From NCBI RefSeq assembly GCF_003946015.1, contig NZ_RHNU01000004.1, forward strand, positions 1-64,000: a stretch of 64,000 bases of DNA, given 5' to 3'. The notes below the pieces were generated by a model. The model did not search any database and was not told where the DNA came from. It saw only the letters and a program-made list of their open reading frames with translations. Below, piece by piece: positions 58,480-64,000 of this stretch (the first letter of the stretch is position 1; each line of letters starts with the position of its first letter). The DNA is from Companilactobacillus insicii. Its GTDB lineage: Bacteria; Bacillota; Bacilli; Lactobacillales; Lactobacillaceae. The translations under genes were made by a program, and so were the position numbers.

Positions 58480-60129
58480 TTATAATGGAATATCAACCGT
58501 AAACTTAGAACCTAATCCCATATGAGATTCAACCGCAATTGTACCATTTAATGTATCAATAGTTTCTTTAACGATTGCAAGTCCTAAACCAGTACCGCCA
58601 GTTTCCAAACTTCTTGACTTATCAACACGATAAAATCTTTCAAAAACTCGGTTTTGGTCATCTTCTGAAATACCTATACCAGTATCTTCAATGACAAACT
58701 TAATTCTATTTTCAATTTCATCATGATGGAATTCCATTGAAATTTTGCCATTTTCCTTGTTATAGGAAATAGCATTCTTAATTAAGTTACCAATAACCAA
58801 ATCAATTTTCTCTTTATTAATAGTTATATTCTCATTACCGAAGAACTTCTTATTGATGGTAATTCCATGTTTCTTAATTGGAATGGCTAAACTATCAATA
58901 ATCTTACTTATGTCTTCTTGCATATTAACTAATTGAGTTTGATCGTTATCCTTTTTAACTTTTGAAAGTGACAAAATATCTTGAATCAACTCTGTCAACC
59001 TGACACTCTCATCATTAATAATGTGTAAGAAATGATCGAGTTTTTCAGGGTCATCTTTTGCACCATTAAGCAATGTTTCTGAGAAACCTTCGATAGAAGT
59101 TATTGGAGTCTTTAACTCATGACTCACATTATTAACAAAATCTACTTGCATCTGTTCAAATCGACGACTTTCAGTCAGATCATAAAGAATAACTAATACT
59201 TGCTGATCAAAATCTTCACGAGAATGAACTAGACGAATAACATTTGCATCAACATACTTTTGAGAATTACCAACTAACTGAATCTCACGATGGTGGTTCT
59301 TATTCTTTCGTAAAGTGTGCTCAATCATTCTACTTAAACTATATGTCTTAACATCCTCAATAAATGGATGGATATCATTCGAAATATTTTCGTCCAATAA
59401 TCCAGCCATCGCTTGATTGTGCATCAACACTTCACCTTGAGAATTTAATAGCATTACACCGATTGGCAAATGTCCAATCAAACTCTTGAAACGGCGTTCA
59501 CGTAATCTAGCATTATCCCTCAATTCATTAATATCCATGCTGATATCATTGGTTTGTTCGACCAAATCATACAATTCATCATCTGGAGATAGAATTAAAG
59601 ATGCCATATCTTTATTCTTACGAACACGTTTCAGATTATCAGTGACACTCTCGATATCTTTACTCAACATCTGGCGCTTACGATAAAAGAACAAAATCAT
59701 GGAATCAGTCACGACAAAGTAAATAAATGCGACCATTACAAATGAAAATGTATCTTGATTCCACAATCGCTTGTATTTCTTAGCGACAACATAATGATTT
59801 GAACCATGCATATAATACATCGTACGAGTTCCAAAAGTATTATTGGTTACAAAGTTCTGTCCGGGTGTTAAACGTCCACGATGAATCAAATCATACGCAC
59901 CCTTCTCTAAACCACTATCACGTTTTGTTGTATCCACATAAGAAAGGCTGGAATATCTTGCCGCCTGTTCCTGTGTATGATTCTTCTTTAATTCACGATA
60001 AGACACGGTTTCTTCCGCAAACATATCAGTTTGAGAATTACCCAAGATATTATCGGCAAATACTGACAGTACTATAAATACTATTACAGAAATAGCGATT
60101 GCAATTGTTGGTCCTAATTTTTTCCCCAT
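58480..60129 (-). CDS. phoR: Sensor histidine kinase PhoR (phosphate response)
   Basis: The 549-residue protein has a membrane helix at 7-25, an extracytoplasmic region (about 26-125) and a second helix (about 128-148). A HAMP-like linker is followed by a PAS domain (about 212-320) and the dimerisation/phosphoacceptor region with His337 (NNVSHELKTPITSIEGF). The HATPase domain has GTGLGLAIVKE. It phosphorylates PhoP, and in phosphate-replete cells is held off by Pst/PhoU. The ATG lies two bases after phoP and has GAGGTG. Related WalK-type kinases share this fold; pst in the window and the partner PhoP support PhoR. Confidence 0.9.
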   Translation of the reverse strand: MGKKLGPTIAIAISVIVFIVLSVFADNILGNSQTDMFAEETVSYRELKKNHTQEQAARYSSLSYVDTTKRDSGLEKGAYDLIHRGRLTPGQNFVTNNTFGTRTMYYMHGSNHYVVAKKYKRLWNQDTFSFVMVAFIYFVVTDSMILFFYRKRQMLSKDIESVTDNLKRVRKNKDMASLILSPDDELYDLVEQTNDISMDINELRDNARLRERRFKSLIGHLPIGVMLLNSQGEVLMHNQAMAGLLDENISNDIHPFIEDVKTYSLSRMIEHTLRKNKNHHREIQLVGNSQKYVDANVIRLVHSREDFDQQVLVILYDLTESRRFEQMQVDFVNNVSHELKTPITSIEGFSETLLNGAKDDPEKLDHFLHIINDESVRLTELIQDILSLSKVKKDNDQTQLVNMQEDISKIIDSLAIPIKKHGITINKKFFGNENITINKEKIDLVIGNLIKNAISYNKENGKISMEFHHDEIENRIKFVIEDTGIGISEDDQNRVFERFYRVDKSRSLETGGTGLGLAIVKETIDTLNGTIAVESHMGLGSKFTVDIPL

Positions 60130-60131
60130 TA

Positions 60132-60794
60132 TTACACCTCTAAGACGTAACCGAATCCGTGTACGGTTTTAATTATTTGCGGATCTTTTGTATCTTTTTC
60201 AATTTTATCACGAAGATGACTAATTTGAATATCAACCATCCTCAATTGAGAATTAGAATTTAATCCCCAAACATTATCAAAAATCTGGTCTCTTGAAACA
60301 ACTATTCCTTTATTGTCTAACAAGAACTCTAATAATTGATACTCTTTACGAGTTAAAGGTATTTCAGCACCGTTGATCATCAAACTTTTAGCTGCCTTAT
60401 TAAGCGCAAAGTGCGTCTTATCTGATTCTGACGTTCTTCTCAATACTACTTCGATACGTGCTAGTAATTCTTTGACACTGAATGGCTTAGTAATATAGTC
60501 ATCAGCACCACTTATTAATCCTTCAATCTTATTTTCTTCAGCATCTACTGCTGTTAAAAATATTACTGGAGTTGCATTACCATCAGCTCGGACCCTTTTG
60601 AGAATCTCAATCCCACTTATCTTAGGAAGCATCTGATCCAACAAAACTAAATCAAATTTTTCCATTAATATTTTATTAAGTGCATCTTCACCATTGGTAG
60701 AACTATCAACGTCATAACCTTTAGCAGTTAGGTTATACTCGATCAATTCTAAGATTGATGCTTCATCATCTACAACTAAAATTCTTTTTGGCAT
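60132..60794 (-). CDS. phoP: Response regulator PhoP (OmpR family)
   Basis: The 220-residue protein has a receiver domain with acidic pocket VVDDE (7-11) and phosphoacceptor Asp53 (LVLLDQMLPK), followed by Lys in ITKPFSVKELL. The OmpR/PhoB winged helix follows (LTRKEYQLLEFLL ... VSHLRDKIEKD, VHGFGYVLE; here ISHLRDKI). The start at 60794 lies one base after the prfB stop, so translation is probably coupled; the open frame to 60839 overlaps prfB. It would control the pst operon. Confidence 0.92.
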   Translation of the reverse strand: MPKRILVVDDEASILELIEYNLTAKGYDVDSSTNGEDALNKILMEKFDLVLLDQMLPKISGIEILKRVRADGNATPVIFLTAVDAEENKIEGLISGADDYITKPFSVKELLARIEVVLRRTSESDKTHFALNKAAKSLMINGAEIPLTRKEYQLLEFLLDNKGIVVSRDQIFDNVWGLNSNSQLRMVDIQISHLRDKIEKDTKDPQIIKTVHGFGYVLEV

Positions 60795-60795
60795 A

Positions 60796-61912
60796 TTATT
60801 CTGGATTTTCCCCTTGAAGTTTCCATTGTAAGTACGCATAAATGAACGGATCTAAATCACCGTCCATGACAGCTTGACCATTACCGGTTTCATAGTTAGA
60901 ACGATGATCCTTTACCATTGTATAAGGATGGAAAACATAAGAACGAATCTGTGAACCCCATCCAATATCCATTTGTTCACCTTTTATTTCTGCGTTCTTT
61001 TTGGCTTGTTCTTCTTGTTCTTTTTGGTACAACTTAGCTTTTAACATATTCATAGCCGTTTGTCTATTTTGAAGCTGTGAACGTTGAGCCTGTGAACTAA
61101 CTACAATTCCAGTTGGTAAATGAGTAATTCTAACAGCCGATGATGTTTTATTAATATGTTGGCCACCAGCACCTGATGAACGGAAGACATCAACACGCAA
61201 ATCATCGTCATTTATTTCAACATTAATAGAATCATCAAGCTCAGGCATGACATCGACAGAAGCAAATGATGTATGTCTTCTTCCGGCTGAATCGAATGGT
61301 GAAATTCTTACTAATCTATGAACTCCACGTTCAGATCTCAATAGTCCATATGCATTTTTACCTTTGATCATCATAGAGACGCTTTTAATTCCAGCTTCAT
61401 CACCAGGTTGATAATCTTCAATTTCCACTGAAAATCCATGTTGATCCGACCAGCGTTGATACATACGTAACAACATTGAACCCCAATCCTGTGATTCTGT
61501 TCCACCAGCACCTGGATGGATTTCCAAAATGGCATTATGTGAATCATATTGTTCTGAAAGAAGCATATTCAATTCATATGACTTCATCTTACCTTCTAAG
61601 GATGCTGTATCATCTTCCAATTGAGTTAGAAGATCATCTTCAGGATCATCATTATATAGTTCCTCTAGCACTTGCAAATTCTCAAGATCTTCATCCAAAT
61701 GCTTGAAGTTATCATACTTATCTTTCAAATCATTTGTTTCATCAATAACAGCTTGAGCACTATCATGATCATCCCAAAATCCATTCTCAGCCATTTTGGA
61801 TTCATTCTCAGCAATCGATTCTTCCAGGCTGTCTAAGTCAAAGAGACCCCCTGAATTGACTGATTTTGTTTTCAATGTTACTTATCTTAGTTTTAATTTC
61901 TCCAAATTCCAT
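60796..61912 (-). CDS. prfB: Peptide chain release factor 2, with programmed +1 frameshift
   Basis: RF2 ends translation at UAA and UGA. Translation starts at ATG 61912 (AAGGTG five bases upstream) and reads 24 codons to an in-frame TGA at 61838-61840. A +1 shift at CTT-TGA-C then continues to 60796, giving about 371 residues. The coding sequence is complement(join(60796..61839,61841..61912)). GGQ-motif region [16 protein letters not shown] and [18 protein letters not shown] are visible. Read-through of the C-terminal frame alone (from 61875) would miss the true start. It lies directly upstream of phoP. Confidence 0.96.
61837..61852 (-). other. prfB programmed +1 frameshift site
   Basis: On the minus strand AGGGGG (internal Shine-Dalgarno-like), then TCT, CTT and TGA C follow the classic RF2 autoregulatory arrangement. 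When RF2 is scarce, the ribosome slips at CTT and bypasses the TGA. Confidence 0.95.
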
Positions 61913-61925
61913 AATTACACCTTTA

Positions 61926-61951
61926 TAAAAAAAGCAGGCCAAATGGCCTGC
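61926..61951 (-). terminator. Terminator of secA
   Basis: Perfect GC-rich stem GCAGGCC-AAAT-GGCCTGC lies before prfB and after the secA stop, followed by a T-run on the minus strand. Confidence 0.88.
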
Positions 61952-61955
61952 CGAT

Positions 61956-64000
61956 TTATCTTTCCATGTTTTGTCTAATTTCGGCCTTCATGAATAATCT
62001 GGTTACATCATATTCGATATCTGAAACCATTTCTTCGAACATACGATAACCTTCTTCTTGATATTCAACAAGTGGGTTCAATTGTCCATAACCACGTAGA
62101 CCAATTGATTGACGTAATTGATCCATTGCATCAATATGATCAGTCCAGTGCTCATCAACAACTCTAAGAATAACAACTTTTTCGAATTCAAGCATTTGTG
62201 ATGGATCCCCAAGTTGTTTCTTCTTATCTTCGTAGTTCTTATTAACAAAGTCCATTAGGTACTTAACAATTTCGTCAGCTGACTTCAATTGAAGATCAAC
62301 TACACTGAAATCTTTGTCGTTTACTAAAGCTGACTTAGCAAAGTCAACAATTGCATCAAGATCCCATTCTTCTTGCTTACCTTGAGTGTGTACATCAACT
62401 TGTGCCTTAATAGTACGCTCAATCATAGGTAGAAGAACACGGTCAAGATCCTTATCTTCAGTAATGACTTCCATTCTTTCTTTATAGATAACTTCACGTT
62501 GTTCACGCATGACATCATCGTATTGCAAAGTATTCTTACGAGTATCGTAGTTATTACCTTCAACACGTTTTTGAGCAGATTCAACTTGACGTGTCATCAT
62601 CTTACTTTGAATAACAGCGTCATCGTCTTCAATCTTCAATGCTTTAAGAACACGCTTGATTCTATCTGAACCAAAACGCTTCATCAAGTCATCTTCAAGT
62701 GACATGTAGAATTGTGTAACACCTGGGTCACCTTGACGACCAGATCTACCACGAAGCTGATTATCAATACGACGAGATTCATGACGTTCTGTACCAAGAA
62801 CACACAAACCACCAACTTCTTTAACGCCAGGTCCAAGCTTAATATCAGTACCACGACCAGCCATATTAGTAGCAATCGTAACAGCGCCACGTTGTCCGGC
62901 ATTCATAACGATTTCAGCTTCCTTGGCGTGGTTCTTGGCATTCAAGACAGCATGTGGAATACCTTCTTTATCTAACAACTTAGATAGATATTCTGAAGAT
63001 TCAACCGCAACAGTACCAACCAATAATGGTTGACCTTTTTCGTGACGAGCTTTGATATCTCTAACAACGGCAGCAAATTTGCTCTTCAATGTTGGGTAGA
63101 GAACATCTTCCTTATCATCACGGATAACTGGCTTATTTGTAGGAATGGAAATAACTTCCATGTTATAAATTTCTCTGAATTCTTCAGCTTCAGTCTTAGC
63201 AGTACCAGTCATACCTGACAACTTATCGTACATACGGAAGAAGTTTTGGTATGTAATATTGGCCATTGTCTTAGTCTCATCTTGGATCTCAACACCCTCT
63301 TTAGCTTCAATAGCTTGGTGCAATCCATCAGAATAACGACGACCATCCATAACACGACCAGTAAACTGATCAACAATCTTAACTTCGCCATCTTGAACAA
63401 CATAATCAATATCAAGCGTCATAATATAATTAGCACGCAAGGCTTGATCCAAATGGTGGTTCAAAACAGTATTATCAATGTCATATAAATTATCTAAGCC
63501 GAAGTAATCTTCAGCCTTTCTAATACCTGTTTCTGTTAAACTAATTGACTTTGTAGGCCAGTCAATCTTGTAATCATCTTTTTCAAGAGTCTTAGAGAAT
63601 CTATCTGCACGAACATACATAGCTGTTGATTTTTCAGCAGCACCAGAAATGATCAACGGTGTTCTAGCCTCATCAATTAAAATTGAATCAACCTCATCAA
63701 CGATGGCATAGTGCAAAGGACGTTGTACCATTTGTTCTTTATAAACAACCATGTTGTCACGTAAGTAATCGAAACCTAACTCACTATTAGTTGAATAAGT
63801 AATATCACAATTATATGCGGCACGCTTTTCTTCTGAATCCAAACTGTTAACGTTAAGACCAACACTTAGTCCTAACCAGTTGTATAATTCACCCATTTCC
63901 TTAGCATCACGGGATGATAAGTACTCATTAACTGTAACAACATGAACACCTTTTCCAGCAAGGGCATTCAAATAAACTGGTAATGTGGCAGTCAAAGTCT
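61956..64000 (-). CDS. secA: Preprotein translocase ATPase SecA (3' part, start outside the window)
   Basis: The visible 681 codons lack roughly the first 105 residues; translation is open to the end of the window, and the last visible codons ([13 protein letters not shown]) follow the Walker A motif. Present are [16 protein letters not shown] (Walker B), the preprotein cross-linking region, helicase motif [29 protein letters not shown] and the helical scaffold. The C-terminus ends [14 protein letters not shown] without the zinc-binding tail, as in many lactobacilli. It powers protein export through SecYEG and so the many secreted proteins in this window. Confidence 0.97.
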   Translation of the reverse strand, partial: TLTATLPVYLNALAGKGVHVVTVNEYLSSRDAKEMGELYNWLGLSVGLNVNSLDSEEKRAAYNCDITYSTNSELGFDYLRDNMVVYKEQMVQRPLHYAIVDEVDSILIDEARTPLIISGAAEKSTAMYVRADRFSKTLEKDDYKIDWPTKSISLTETGIRKAEDYFGLDNLYDIDNTVLNHHLDQALRANYIMTLDIDYVVQDGEVKIVDQFTGRVMDGRRYSDGLHQAIEAKEGVEIQDETKTMANITYQNFFRMYDKLSGMTGTAKTEAEEFREIYNMEVISIPTNKPVIRDDKEDVLYPTLKSKFAAVVRDIKARHEKGQPLLVGTVAVESSEYLSKLLDKEGIPHAVLNAKNHAKEAEIVMNAGQRGAVTIATNMAGRGTDIKLGPGVKEVGGLCVLGTERHESRRIDNQLRGRSGRQGDPGVTQFYMSLEDDLMKRFGSDRIKRVLKALKIEDDDAVIQSKMMTRQVESAQKRVEGNNYDTRKNTLQYDDVMREQREVIYKERMEVITEDKDLDRVLLPMIERTIKAQVDVHTQGKQEEWDLDAIVDFAKSALVNDKDFSVVDLQLKSADEIVKYLMDFVNKNYEDKKKQLGDPSQMLEFEKVVILRVVDEHWTDHIDAMDQLRQSIGLRGYGQLNPLVEYQEEGYRMFEEMVSDIEYDVTRLFMKAEIRQNMER

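Overview
This window reads as chromosome of a low-GC Gram-positive bacterium of the family Lactobacillaceae. The core gene order (secA-prfB-phoPR-pst-phoU-hprK-lgt-trxB-pgm-uvrBA-rapZ-yvcK-whiA-clpP-cggR-gap-pgk-tpi-eno), WxL, LPXTG and SLAP-type surface proteins, AGGAGG ribosome sites and A/T-ending codons all fit. A Companilactobacillus-like species is my best guess, but this is not proven from sequence alone. No prophage, insertion sequence, CRISPR array, rRNA or replication origin was seen. Almost everything is on the minus strand; only tRNA-Arg, the LysR regulator, an acyltransferase, clpP and two transport/membrane genes are on the plus strand.

Layout, left to right. 0-3.4 kb: a Gfo/Idh/MocA oxidoreductase and a lectin-like WxL surface protein. 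3.6-9.4 kb: the central glycolytic operon cggR-gap-pgk-tpiA-eno, with a promoter, a candidate CggR operator and a strong terminator hairpin between gap and pgk. 9.46 kb: a tRNA-Arg(CCG). 9.7-18.6 kb: a malonate decarboxylase locus (mdcH-A-B-C-DE-G, a hydrolase, a divergent LysR regulator and an acyltransferase), in which mdcB is cut by an in-frame TAA. 18.8 kb: clpP under a CIRCE element. 19.4-27.7 kb: accessory region with a small basic protein, a degenerate WxL-like protein, two tandem secreted paralogues of unknown function, a DHA2-type MFS transporter and a large membrane protein. 27.7-30.6 kb: whiA-yvcK-rapZ. 30.7-31.4 kb: a small XRE regulator/DUF3278 module with paired operators. 31.5-36.4 kb: uvrBA with a LexA-like box and a structured leader. 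36.5-41.4 kb: Atg22-like MFS plus phosphodiesterase, then an LPQTG adhesin. 41.6-52.4 kb: phosphoglucomutase, a small XRE regulator, trxB, lgt, hprK, YvlD/PspC-type membrane proteins and the phosphate uptake operon pstSCAB1B2-phoU. 52.5-58.3 kb: a cell-wall island with two GH73 glucosaminidases, a second lectin-WxL protein and an amidase. 58.5-64 kb: phoPR, prfB (programmed +1 frameshift) and the 3' part of secA.

Functionally, the backbone joins glycolysis and its carbon control (CggR, HprK, YvcK, RapZ), phosphate sensing and uptake (PhoPR/Pst/PhoU), envelope maintenance and secretion (SecA, Lgt) and DNA repair. Into this backbone blocks of surface, cell-wall and catabolic genes appear to have been inserted. 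Gene starts were moved from the longest ORF to the best ribosome-binding site where the sequence allowed; several genes appear to start at TTG or GTG.
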